The notes under the pieces were generated by a model, which was given only the letters and a program-made list of their open reading frames with translations, was not told the DNA's origin and did no database searches. Position numbers and translations under genes: made by a program. 64,000 nt of DNA from an uncultured Alphaproteobacteria bacterium. Its GTDB lineage: Bacteria; Pseudomonadota; Alphaproteobacteria; Rhodobacterales; Rhodobacteraceae. The stretch lies in contig CACBAM010000007.1 in the NCBI GenBank assembly GCA_902537215.1, positions 62,001 to 126,000 of the forward strand, given 5' to 3'. Of this stretch, positions 27,670 through 35,533 are shown in pieces (the first letter of the stretch is position 1; each line of letters starts with the position of its first letter).

Positions 27670-28128
27670 TTAAGCTCCTGTAACCCTTAAGCATTTTAAA
27701 CCCATCTCCTTCCACATTTCAACAACCGTAATTTTATCTTCAAATACCAATACTGGATTAAATCCATCAAAAATCATTCTTTTATAAAGATCCCTTTTTA
27801 CCATAAAATCTTTTCTGAAATCACCTTGTGGTCTCATATACAAGCAACTATCTATATCAATATTTTTACTACCTTTTAATATTTTATTAATCTGTTCAAT
27901 TGTTTTTTCTCTATAGTCCTCAACCCTACCAGTACAAAAAATTATTTGGTTTGTGTCATCTTTAAGCAAAGACTTCAACAAAGCACAAACTTCTTCGATC
28001 GGTCGATCTTTATCCATATTGCTATAAAAGTTTTTCCAGTCTTTGGGGTCCTGCAAAACAAACTTTACTCTATGCGAGATATCTAAAATAGTTCCATCAA
28101 TATCAAAAATTATATCTATGGTTTTTAT
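27670..28128 (-). CDS. HAD phosphatase resembling T4 Pnkp 3'-phosphatase domain, no standard start codon
   Basis: The frame opens right after the TAA of endonuclease III (28135-28137) and in the same frame. The first residues are IDIIFDIDGTILD, the HAD motif I with the catalytic DxDGT, so it must be translated, yet no ATG, GTG or TTG lies before the TTG at 28056, which is downstream of the motif. ATA at 28128, 28119 or 28113, or ATT at 28110, are the only near-cognate starts; 28128 is given here as the outer limit. Later motifs FCTGR, LYMRPQGDFRKDFMVKR and VVEMWKEMGLKCLRV closely follow the phosphatase domain of T4 polynucleotide kinase. It may clean 3'-phosphates of nucleic acid ends. Confidence 0.7.
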   Translation of the reverse strand: MKTIDIIFDIDGTILDISHRVKFVLQDPKDWKNFYSNMDKDRPIEEVCALLKSLLKDDTNQIIFCTGRVEDYREKTIEQINKILKGSKNIDIDSCLYMRPQGDFRKDFMVKRDLYKRMIFDGFNPVLVFEDKITVVEMWKEMGLKCLRVTGA

Positions 28129-28134
28129 CCAGTA

Positions 28135-28788
28135 TTATGGTTTCTTTGCCTTAAAAGGTTTTTTTCTTCGGGGAAAGCATGTCTTGCATATCTCGCATAC
28201 AGTTCCATCGCAACCCCTTGCTGTGCAGTGAGACCTGCCATAAAAAATTATCTGTAGGTGTAATTTGTTCCACTTTTCTTCAGGGAAAAGCTTTTTTAAA
28301 TCTTTTTCAGTTTGCGTTACGTTTTTTCCGTTGGTTAAGCCCCAACGCTGTGCGAGTCTATGAATATGTGTATCAACTGGAAAAGCTGGGTACCCAAATC
28401 CCTGAGACATTACTACACTTGCAGTTTTATGTCCCACGCCAGGCAGTCGCTCGAGATCTTCAAAGTTTGAGGGAACCAGACCCTGATGTTTTTCAATAAT
28501 CATGATAGACAATTTAGAGATATTTGCAGATTTTTGTGGTGCAAGACCACATGGCCTTATGATTTCATAAATTTTTTCTGTTTGTAATTTACTCATAGCC
28601 AACGGATTGTCTGCAAGCGAGAAAAGGTGTGGGGTAACCTGATTAACCCTCTCATCAGTACACTGTGCACTAAGCAAAACGGCAATAAGTAGTTCAAATT
28701 TACTCTTATGATTCAGAGGCACTGGTGTCTCGGGATAAATTTCATCCAACCGGTCCACCACATAGGCTGCTCTATCAATCTTTTTCAA
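28135..28788 (-). CDS. nth: Endonuclease III
   Basis: A 217-residue base-excision repair glycosylase/AP lyase. The helix-hairpin-helix LPGVGHKTASVV near residue 110 holds the catalytic lysine, and VDTHIHRLAQRWG the catalytic aspartate. SAQCTDERVN near residue 40 matches the family. The C-terminal cysteines are CTARGCDGTVCEICKTC, which does not show the usual C-x6-C-x2-C-x5-C spacing of the [4Fe-4S] loop, though five cysteines are present. The next gene continues in the same frame after the stop, suggesting joint expression of two repair activities. Confidence 0.93.
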   Translation of the reverse strand: MKKIDRAAYVVDRLDEIYPETPVPLNHKSKFELLIAVLLSAQCTDERVNQVTPHLFSLADNPLAMSKLQTEKIYEIIRPCGLAPQKSANISKLSIMIIEKHQGLVPSNFEDLERLPGVGHKTASVVMSQGFGYPAFPVDTHIHRLAQRWGLTNGKNVTQTEKDLKKLFPEEKWNKLHLQIIFYGRSHCTARGCDGTVCEICKTCFPRRKKPFKAKKP

Positions 28789-28875
28789 GTCACTAACCTT
28801 TCAAATTAGCCAAACGTTCAATTTTCACACATTTTCCTTTTTTGCAGCAAAGAACTATGGAATATTGGTACCGTT

Positions 28876-29532
28876 ATGAGCAAGACAGAAAAAAATGCGA
28901 TGGATCTTCTTAAGGGAGCTTACAACCTAATAACTCCAGATGACAACAAGAAATACTATGAAGGTTTTGCACCTTTCTACGACAGTGTTTTTGTAAAAGA
29001 TCTTGGTTACACTTACCCTACTATAGTGGCAAATCTTCTAGTTGAAAAGTTTACAATAGATGGACCTATCTGTGATATCGGCTGTGGCACTGGATTAGTT
29101 GCAAATGAAATTAAAAAGAAAGCTCCAAATGCTGTCATAGACGGAGTTGATATATCACAAGATATGATACAAATATCTAGAGAAAAAAACTTATATCGAA
29201 ATTTGCTTGAACTTAATCTTGAAGACCCTCTTGACCCATTATTACAAGATTATTCAGCTGTAGTAAGCGCGGGGACATTTACACACGGGCACCTGGGTTC
29301 AGAAACACTGAAGCGCTTAATTTCTCATTTTAATTCAGGCACCAAATTTGTAATTGGAATTAATTTTGACCACTACCATTCAAAAGGCTTTGAAAAACAG
29401 TTCAAAGCTCTTAACGAAAGCAATATTATTGATTGCTTTGAGCTAAATGAAGTCAAGGTCTATAATAAAGAAAATAAGAATCTTAATATAAAAAATGGTA
29501 AAGCCTGTGTTGGTTTGTTTTCCAAATCTTGA
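28876..29532 (+). CDS. Class I SAM-dependent methyltransferase
   Basis: A 218-residue Rossmann methyltransferase. Motif I is ICDIGCGTGLVANEI near residue 60, followed by the acidic residue of motif II in DGVDISQDMIQ. The later AVVSAGTFTHGHLG is motif IV-like. It is short and lacks an obvious substrate domain; the N-terminal YYEGFAPFYDSVF is common in small-molecule methyltransferases of the UbiE/WBSCR27-like type. It is not clearly in an operon. Substrate unknown. Confidence 0.85.
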   Translation: MSKTEKNAMDLLKGAYNLITPDDNKKYYEGFAPFYDSVFVKDLGYTYPTIVANLLVEKFTIDGPICDIGCGTGLVANEIKKKAPNAVIDGVDISQDMIQISREKNLYRNLLELNLEDPLDPLLQDYSAVVSAGTFTHGHLGSETLKRLISHFNSGTKFVIGINFDHYHSKGFEKQFKALNESNIIDCFELNEVKVYNKENKNLNIKNGKACVGLFSKS

Positions 29533-29682
29533 TTAAAAGCTATTTACATTAATTGATATAGTGGAAGCGTATTACTTCTGTTTGAACCATAAAATCTTTT
29601 ACATACTAATTTTTGTTATCTTGTTTTAGAGTAAAGATTATAATAAATATACGTCACGAACAAAACTATGTAGGCATTAAAA

Positions 29683-31533
29683 ATGAGAAACTCAAAAACA
29701 GTATTAATTGATAAAAATCCGGGAAGAAATTCTCAAACTTTTGGAATTGCAAGAGAACTGGGAACAGATGTTGACCTAATACATGAACCCTCGGTTGGTG
29801 TTGTTGGAAACAAGGGTGACTCGCAATGCTACATAGGTGTTTCTAGCAAAGTAGAAAAAATTCACGAGATTTTAAAGAATAGAATAGGAACAGATCCAGA
29901 GAAATTATCAATGAGGTTAGTGCAACCCGAGTTTACTATAGCTACTTCAGATGGAATACGCAATGGAACTAAGGAAATGAGATATTCCTTAATTGGAAGA
30001 GAAGTAACAAATGATTCAATGTGTGAACACTTAAGCGCTTCAGGATTAGAAGGAGTTATTGCAGTAGTAGCGTGTGACAAACCACCAGTAGGAACACTCG
30101 CTGCAGTTTTAGAACATAACAGACCAGCTATTATCATGTCAGACGGATCTATACGACCAGGGAAAGACTCAAAAACTGGTGAGCCTATTGATATAATTTC
30201 CAGTTACCAAATTGCTGGCAATCCAGATGAAGAGTTTAAAAAACGAATTGCGTTAGAAGCGTGCCCAGGATTTGGGAGTTGCGGAGGAATGTTCACCTAT
30301 AATACCATGCAAACATTTATTGGTGTCGTAGGCATGCAGCCTTTGCACATGGTATCTCCTGCATCACAGGACAGCAGAAGACTTGATGAATTTCCACAAC
30401 AGCTTGTTGAGTTTCTTGAAAAAATGATAGAAAAAAACATTACTCCTAGAGATATCGTAACAAGAGAGTCAATTAGAAATGCCATAATTGTTTCCATGGC
30501 TGTTGGAGGCTCAACAAATGTAATGCTACATGCTCCAGAGATCGCCAGAGCTGCAGGCTACAAAAATTTTTCTCAAGACATTATGAGTTCAGAAGAATTT
30601 AACCATTTATCAAAAAATGTTGTGCCAGTTATTGTAGACGCCAGACCTTTTGGGAAATATTCGATGGTGGATATTGACACGAAGGGAGGCGTACAAGTTA
30701 TAGTTAAAAACCTATTGGAAGCAGGCTTGTTGAATGGAGATACCATGACCTGCACAGGTGAAACCCTTTCTGAACAAATTAAAAGATTGTCGCCACCTAA
30801 TCCAGATAATAAGGTAATATATAGTGTTTCATCACCCTATAAACCGACCGGTGGACTGCGTGTCTTGGGTGGGAATTTGTCTCCCGAATATAGCTCAATT
30901 TTAAAACTTGCTGGAGTAGAAGGAGGGCTTGAAAATAATGTATTTAAAGGACAGGCTAAAATATTTGATGGAGAACAAGCTTTATTAGATACCTTGGACA
31001 AAAGGCCAGAGGTTTTTGAAAACTTTGATATGATAGTTGTCAGATATGAGGGACCAGTAGGAGGACCTGGAATGCCTGAAATGCTGGACTCAACTTCACG
31101 AATAACAACACTTTGTAGAGAAAAAAACATCGTAGTTGCACTTATGACGGATGGCCGCTTTTCGGGTGGCTCAGTTGGTTTAGTAATTGGGCATGTAGGT
31201 CCCGAAGCAGCAGTGGGAGGCCCAATCGCGCTCATTGAAGAAGGTGATCAAATAATCGTTGATCTAAATAAGAATGAAATTAATTGTGTTGAACTTGAAA
31301 ACAAAAATACCTACGACGAGAGAATGAAAGATTGGCATAGAAAAGTGAATGAAAACAATGGCATCCATCCCGCTGTTGGAAATGCTGATACGCGTTTATT
31401 GCATAAGATGAGGTATTCAGCTGTTTCTGCTGTATTTGGAGCGGGAATGCATCCGGAACGAAAGATCTTTGTTACTGATCCAAGAGAAGGAGTGAAATCT
31501 TCGTTCACTCCTCAAAATAAGTTTAGAACATAG
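29683..31533 (+). CDS. IlvD/Edd family dehydratase (dihydroxy-acid or sugar-acid dehydratase)
   Basis: A 616-residue iron-sulfur dehydratase. Candidate cluster cysteines are in GDSQCYIG (about residue 48), VACDKPPVG (about 129) and GFGSCGGMFTYNTM (about 206). C-terminal MTDGRFSGGSVGLVIGHVGPEA is the family signature. The N-terminal third diverges from standard IlvD: the usual CDKxTPG is CDKPPVG and the GR-containing start is changed. It could be the branched-chain enzyme, but a sugar-acid dehydratase is equally possible. It converges with threonine synthase, with an 11-base overlap of the ends. Confidence 0.85.
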   Translation: MRNSKTVLIDKNPGRNSQTFGIARELGTDVDLIHEPSVGVVGNKGDSQCYIGVSSKVEKIHEILKNRIGTDPEKLSMRLVQPEFTIATSDGIRNGTKEMRYSLIGREVTNDSMCEHLSASGLEGVIAVVACDKPPVGTLAAVLEHNRPAIIMSDGSIRPGKDSKTGEPIDIISSYQIAGNPDEEFKKRIALEACPGFGSCGGMFTYNTMQTFIGVVGMQPLHMVSPASQDSRRLDEFPQQLVEFLEKMIEKNITPRDIVTRESIRNAIIVSMAVGGSTNVMLHAPEIARAAGYKNFSQDIMSSEEFNHLSKNVVPVIVDARPFGKYSMVDIDTKGGVQVIVKNLLEAGLLNGDTMTCTGETLSEQIKRLSPPNPDNKVIYSVSSPYKPTGGLRVLGGNLSPEYSSILKLAGVEGGLENNVFKGQAKIFDGEQALLDTLDKRPEVFENFDMIVVRYEGPVGGPGMPEMLDSTSRITTLCREKNIVVALMTDGRFSGGSVGLVIGHVGPEAAVGGPIALIEEGDQIIVDLNKNEINCVELENKNTYDERMKDWHRKVNENNGIHPAVGNADTRLLHKMRYSAVSAVFGAGMHPERKIFVTDPREGVKSSFTPQNKFRT

Positions 31534-32743
31534 AATAATCTACAGATTGATCTTTGTTTAATGTATTTTTTACTTCAGGTAGAGAATATTTCAAACCGGA
31601 CGCGCAATTAAATAGGACAACACGATCATTATTTGAAACCAGCCCTTCGCTTAAAGATTTTTCAAATGCGGCGAGAGTAGCTGCTCCTTCTGGACATAAT
31701 AAAGTTCCTTCGGTTTTCGAGACGAAATCTCTTGCTTCTACAATCTCATTATCACTTACGGAAATTGCAAAGCCGTTACTTTCATTAACAGCTCTGATTA
31801 TCAAAAAGTCTCCCACGGCAACTGGCACCCGTATCCCTGCTGCTATGGTATTAGCATTTTCCCATAACTCCGCGGTCTCTTTGCCTTGCCGCCATGCATC
31901 GACAATCGGAGCACACCCGTCAGCTTGTACTGCCACCATACGAGGCAATTTTTTTTCAACCCATCCTAGCTTTTGTAGCTCTGAAAACGCTTTCCACATC
32001 CCTATTAAACCAGTTCCACCTCCAGTTGGGTAAAAAATAACATCTGGCAACTCCCAGTTTAGTTGCTCAGCTAACTCTAAACCCATTGTCTTCTTGCCTT
32101 CAATGCGATACGGCTCCTTCAAAGTTGAAACGTCAAACCACCCTACTTCATCCTTGCCCTCACGTACTATTTTTCCACAATCATTGATAAGACCATTGAC
32201 TTTAAAGATTTCAGCTCCAAGTCGACTTATTTCTCTGATATTTATCTCAGGAGTGTCGTCTGGGCAGAATACCGTACATTTTATTCCAGCCTTTGCTCCG
32301 TAGGCTGCCATCGCAGCACCGGCATTACCATTCGATGGAATTGCCAAATGACGTATGCCAAATTGTTTTGCCATTGATACAGCAACACCTAAGCCACGTG
32401 CTTTAAAAGAAGAAGTAGGTAGTAAGCCTTCGTCTTTAACCAATAAATCTTTCTTTTGATTTAGTTTTTTGGCTACATTATCAAGTGAGAGCAAAGGAGT
32501 TAAAACCTCTCCCAGTGATATTATGTTTGATGTCTCAACCGGCAACAGAAATGAATAACGCCAAAAACCGTTTTTATCCGTTTTTTTTATGTAGTCCTTT
32601 GAAAATAATTCTTTAATTTTCTCCAGATCATATCGAACTAACAATGGCTTTCCTTTATCCGACAAACCATGAACGAGATCTTTTTCATACCGTTCACCAG
32701 AAATGGAGCATTCAAGATGTGTAACAAAAGTGTTTTTTTTCAT
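31523..32743 (-). CDS. thrC: Threonine synthase
   Basis: A 406-residue fold-type II PLP enzyme that converts O-phosphohomoserine to threonine. The start HLECSISGERY is the short zinc-less N-terminal part of class I/II threonine synthases. The PLP lysine is in LPTSSFKARGLG near residue 115, the phosphate-binding NGNAGAAMAAY near 140, and PTGGGTGLIGMW near 235. Length and motifs fit the archaeal/plant-like ThrC; a pathway-specific aminoacrylate lyase is less likely. The gene ends overlapping the dehydratase. Confidence 0.88.
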   Translation of the reverse strand: MKKNTFVTHLECSISGERYEKDLVHGLSDKGKPLLVRYDLEKIKELFSKDYIKKTDKNGFWRYSFLLPVETSNIISLGEVLTPLLSLDNVAKKLNQKKDLLVKDEGLLPTSSFKARGLGVAVSMAKQFGIRHLAIPSNGNAGAAMAAYGAKAGIKCTVFCPDDTPEINIREISRLGAEIFKVNGLINDCGKIVREGKDEVGWFDVSTLKEPYRIEGKKTMGLELAEQLNWELPDVIFYPTGGGTGLIGMWKAFSELQKLGWVEKKLPRMVAVQADGCAPIVDAWRQGKETAELWENANTIAAGIRVPVAVGDFLIIRAVNESNGFAISVSDNEIVEARDFVSKTEGTLLCPEGAATLAAFEKSLSEGLVSNNDRVVLFNCASGLKYSLPEVKNTLNKDQSVDYSMF

Positions 32744-32782
32744 ATAATTAAATAGAAAACATAAAGTGGATAGAAAAATTTT

Positions 32783-33742
32783 TTAATTTTCTTGAGCTTG
32801 AATATTATCAATTGCAGTCTTTATTTGAGTATATTCTTGCTGTGTAAGTTTTTCCTTATCTATTAAAATATTGTAACCGTTTCCAGTTAAGGTAATAATT
32901 TGGTTATTATCTACTTTGGTATCTCGATCGAGCTCATAATATTTTATTTTTCTTAAGTATCCTTTTACGTCTATCTCTTTTGGGTCATGAAATTTGAAGA
33001 AAGAATTCACCAAAAGATATGTCTCTTCTGATATACAAATAGAGCCCGAGTTTGCAACACTCTCAAGTCTGGAGGCAAGATTAACAGTTCCACCAACAGC
33101 TGTATAATCTAATCTTTCATTGCTCCCAAAGTTGCCAACAGTGCAATACCCTGTATTAATACCAATCCGTATTTCAAGATCATTTCTCAATGAAAAGTTT
33201 TTTCCCCAAGAACCTTTTAGTTCATCCATTTTTTCAAGCATCTCAACAGCCATTTCAACACAAAGCTTAGCATCTTCTTCTGGCCCCTTTGTTGTTGGGT
33301 CTCCAAAGAAAATCATAATAGAGTCACCAATAAACTTGTCTATAGTACCACCATATTTGAGAGCAATAATAGACATTTCGTTTAGATAAAAATTGATTAA
33401 GCTTGTGATTTCCTCAGACTCCAATTCATCTGAAATACTTGTAAAGCCTACGATATCAGAGAAAAAAAGAGTCAATTTTTTACGAGAACTTGTTACCTCT
33501 GCACTTTGCTTTCCACTGAAAATCTGTTCATGGATCTGAGGAGATAGATACTTAGCTAATTTGCCAGAAATTCCTTCCAATTCTTCTGATTTTTTTAAAG
33601 CTTCTTCTTTTGCCTGATCAGCAATTTTCTTTTGTGCCTCAAGCTGAGTTGAAAGAGATTTTCGTAAATTAGCCTCAAGCTTTAACTTAGAAAGCTCTCG
33701 TTTTAATTGGGTCAATTCCTCTTCGGGACTCAAATCATTCAC
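32783..33742 (-). CDS. Soluble class III adenylate/guanylate cyclase with N-terminal coiled coil
   Basis: A 319-residue protein. Residues 1-60 are a Lys/Glu-rich coiled coil (LTQLKRELSKLKLEANLRK), and about 88-260 form a class III cyclase domain. Both metal aspartates are visible, in FFSDIVGFTSI and KFIGDSIMIFF, and the catalytic Asn/Arg in GGTVNLASRLE. A small C-terminal domain begins near residue 275. No membrane segment is present. It follows the zinc-ribbon gene by five bases, so the two share one transcript. This is one of three apparently active cyclases in the window. Confidence 0.93.
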   Translation of the reverse strand: MNDLSPEEELTQLKRELSKLKLEANLRKSLSTQLEAQKKIADQAKEEALKKSEELEGISGKLAKYLSPQIHEQIFSGKQSAEVTSSRKKLTLFFSDIVGFTSISDELESEEITSLINFYLNEMSIIALKYGGTIDKFIGDSIMIFFGDPTTKGPEEDAKLCVEMAVEMLEKMDELKGSWGKNFSLRNDLEIRIGINTGYCTVGNFGSNERLDYTAVGGTVNLASRLESVANSGSICISEETYLLVNSFFKFHDPKEIDVKGYLRKIKYYELDRDTKVDNNQIITLTGNGYNILIDKEKLTQQEYTQIKTAIDNIQAQEN

Positions 33743-33747
33743 CTAGA

Positions 33748-33939
33748 TTAACCCTTACAATCCATGTCAGCACCACAACAAGTGGGTGACTTTATCTTTC
33801 CATGGCCATTTGGACAGACTGACACTTGTATTTTTTTTCCTTCATCACTGGTAACAAAGTCATTCTCTAGCGCAGTTTCACATTTAGCACAAAAAGCATT
33901 TACTGCCATTCCACATTTAGCACATTCATAAGTTGCCAT
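33748..33939 (-). CDS. Small zinc-ribbon protein, 63 residues
   Basis: A cysteine-rich protein with YECAKCGM, AFCAKCET, SVCPNGHGKI and TCCGADMDC. Two CxxC knuckles at the N-terminus and a C-terminal cysteine/histidine cluster would bind one or two zinc ions. I do not recognise a named family. It is the first gene of a pair with the soluble cyclase just downstream, and is divergent from the RidA gene. Partner or redox role with the cyclase is inference. Confidence 0.75.
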   Translation of the reverse strand: MATYECAKCGMAVNAFCAKCETALENDFVTSDEGKKIQVSVCPNGHGKIKSPTCCGADMDCKG

Positions 33940-34102
33940 AATTTTAATACCCTATAAAGCTAACACTATAATAACTTTAGTTCTTTTGGCTTTTCAAAGT
34001 CAAGGTCTCAGAAATGTCGTCATGTCGAAGTTTATTTAATTTCATGCAAGTTGTTATTACGATATCATAATCAAGCTAATGATAACTAATAAGGCTTACC
34101 AA

Positions 34103-34492
34103 ATGACGATTACCTTCCTTGATCCATCCAACGCACCAAAACCTGCTGCTAATTACTCAAATGTCGCTATTATACCGGCAGAAAAAAAATTGTTATCAAT
34201 ATCTGGACAAATTGGAAACGATATGGAGGGTAATGTTGCAGAAGGTCTAGAGGATCAATATCGATTAGCATTACAAAACATAAATTTGATTGTTGAATCA
34301 CAAGGTGGCACGAAAGAAGATATAGCAAAAATCACTGTTTTCATGACCGATGAACCTGACTGGGTAAAGATTAAGTCTGCTGCCAATGAATTTTTAGCTT
34401 CGCCAAGGCCCTCAATGTCATTTATTTATGTAAAAGGACTTTTCAGAGCAGATATAAAAGTAGAGATTGAAGCCTTGGCTGCCGTTGACTAG
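34103..34492 (+). CDS. ridA: RidA family enamine/imine deaminase
   Basis: About 129 residues from the ATG at 34103, which follows AAGG with good spacing and gives the usual N-terminus. An upstream ATG at 34079 in frame would add eight residues and has no clear ribosome site. Family features are SGQIGND, ALQNINLIVESQGG, KITVFMTDE and the carboxylate-binding arginine in FRADIKVEIEA. RidA hydrolyses reactive enamine/imine intermediates produced by PLP enzymes and amine oxidases. The reductase DpkA follows 14 bases downstream, so both would handle imines in one transcript. Confidence 0.85.
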   Translation: MTITFLDPSNAPKPAANYSNVAIIPAEKKLLSISGQIGNDMEGNVAEGLEDQYRLALQNINLIVESQGGTKEDIAKITVFMTDEPDWVKIKSAANEFLASPRPSMSFIYVKGLFRADIKVEIEALAAVD

Positions 34493-34506
34493 AAAGGATT
34501 ATTCAA

Positions 34507-35517
34507 ATGAGTAATATAGAGATAGAGGCACTTACTGTTGAACAGATATATGATTTAGCATTTAATGTGTTGAGTAAATTTGGCTGTAATAAAAAGAATG
34601 CAAACGCTATAGCAACAACTGTCGCAACAGCGGAAAGAGATGGGTCATTGTCACATGGCCTCTTCAGAATTCCTGGCTACGTTGCATCCTTGAAATCGGG
34701 CAAAGTAAATGGAGAGGCAGAGCCAAAAATTACCTCTAGCCTGCCATCTGTTATAACCGTTGACGGAAATTTAGGTTATGCCCCATATTCGCTTGAAAAA
34801 AGCTTACCAGTACTGTCGGAAGCGGCTCTAAAGCATGGCATAGCTGTAATGCGCCTTATAAATAGTTTTCATTTTGCAGCTCTTTGGCCAGAGACTGAGT
34901 ACTTGGCTGAACGAGGATTATCGGGTATTGCTTGTACAGTTTACAAGCCTTCTGTTGCACCAGCTGGCGCAACAGAACCATTTTTTGGAACAAACCCCAT
35001 TTCCTTTGCTTGGCCAAGAAAGAATTCAACCCCTTTAGTTTTTGATATGGCTACTTCAACACTTGCAATGGGCGATGTTCAAATCGCAGCTAGAGACGGA
35101 CACTCTGTTCCTCATGGAACAGGTCTTGGACCTGATGGAACTCCATCTGATGATCCAAAAGAAATATTAAAGGGAGTGTTATTACCTTTTGGAGGATATA
35201 AAGGGTCAGCTATATCTATGATGATCGAACTATTTTCTGCAGGATTAACAGGAGACAATTTTTCTTTTGAAGCAGCAAAAACTGATAATAATGATGGCGG
35301 CCCTGCAAAGGGAGGCGAACTAGTCCTGGCTATTAACCCTGAGCTTATAGCTGGACCAGACTGGGATAGTCATAGCGAAGGATTCTTCAAGGAAATTAAA
35401 CAGTTGAAAGGAATACGGCTTCCTGGTGAGAGACGACATCAAAATAGACTGGATAACAGCCCTAGAAAGATAAATAAGGAGCTCTTAGAAAAAATTAAAG
35501 GACTATCGAAGAGCTAA
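34507..35517 (+). CDS. Ldh/YlbC family reductase, Delta1-piperideine-2-carboxylate reductase (DpkA) type
   Basis: A 336-residue malate/L-lactate dehydrogenase-fold oxidoreductase (type 2). Markers are HGLFRIPGY near residue 47 (His acid), NSFHFAALWPE near 115, PFFGTNPISFAWP, VFDMATSTLAMGD and PFGGYKGSAISMM. By eye it is closest to DpkA/NMAADH, which reduces cyclic imines such as piperideine-2-carboxylate and makes N-methyl amino acids with NADPH. An AAAGGA ribosome site precedes the ATG. Cotranscribed with RidA. A malate or ureidoglycolate dehydrogenase is less likely. Confidence 0.85.
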   Translation: MSNIEIEALTVEQIYDLAFNVLSKFGCNKKNANAIATTVATAERDGSLSHGLFRIPGYVASLKSGKVNGEAEPKITSSLPSVITVDGNLGYAPYSLEKSLPVLSEAALKHGIAVMRLINSFHFAALWPETEYLAERGLSGIACTVYKPSVAPAGATEPFFGTNPISFAWPRKNSTPLVFDMATSTLAMGDVQIAARDGHSVPHGTGLGPDGTPSDDPKEILKGVLLPFGGYKGSAISMMIELFSAGLTGDNFSFEAAKTDNNDGGPAKGGELVLAINPELIAGPDWDSHSEGFFKEIKQLKGIRLPGERRHQNRLDNSPRKINKELLEKIKGLSKS

Positions 35518-35533
35518 AAAGCCGTACAGAACT

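Noticed and set aside
30837-31235. Minus-strand ORF of 132 codons inside the dehydratase gene
   Set aside because: It is the antisense of a well-conserved IlvD C-terminus, is low in complexity (Pro/Ser-rich) and has no own ribosome site; a shadow frame.
31554-32033. Plus-strand ORF of 159 codons inside threonine synthase
   Set aside because: Antisense shadow of a conserved enzyme; composition is not protein-like.
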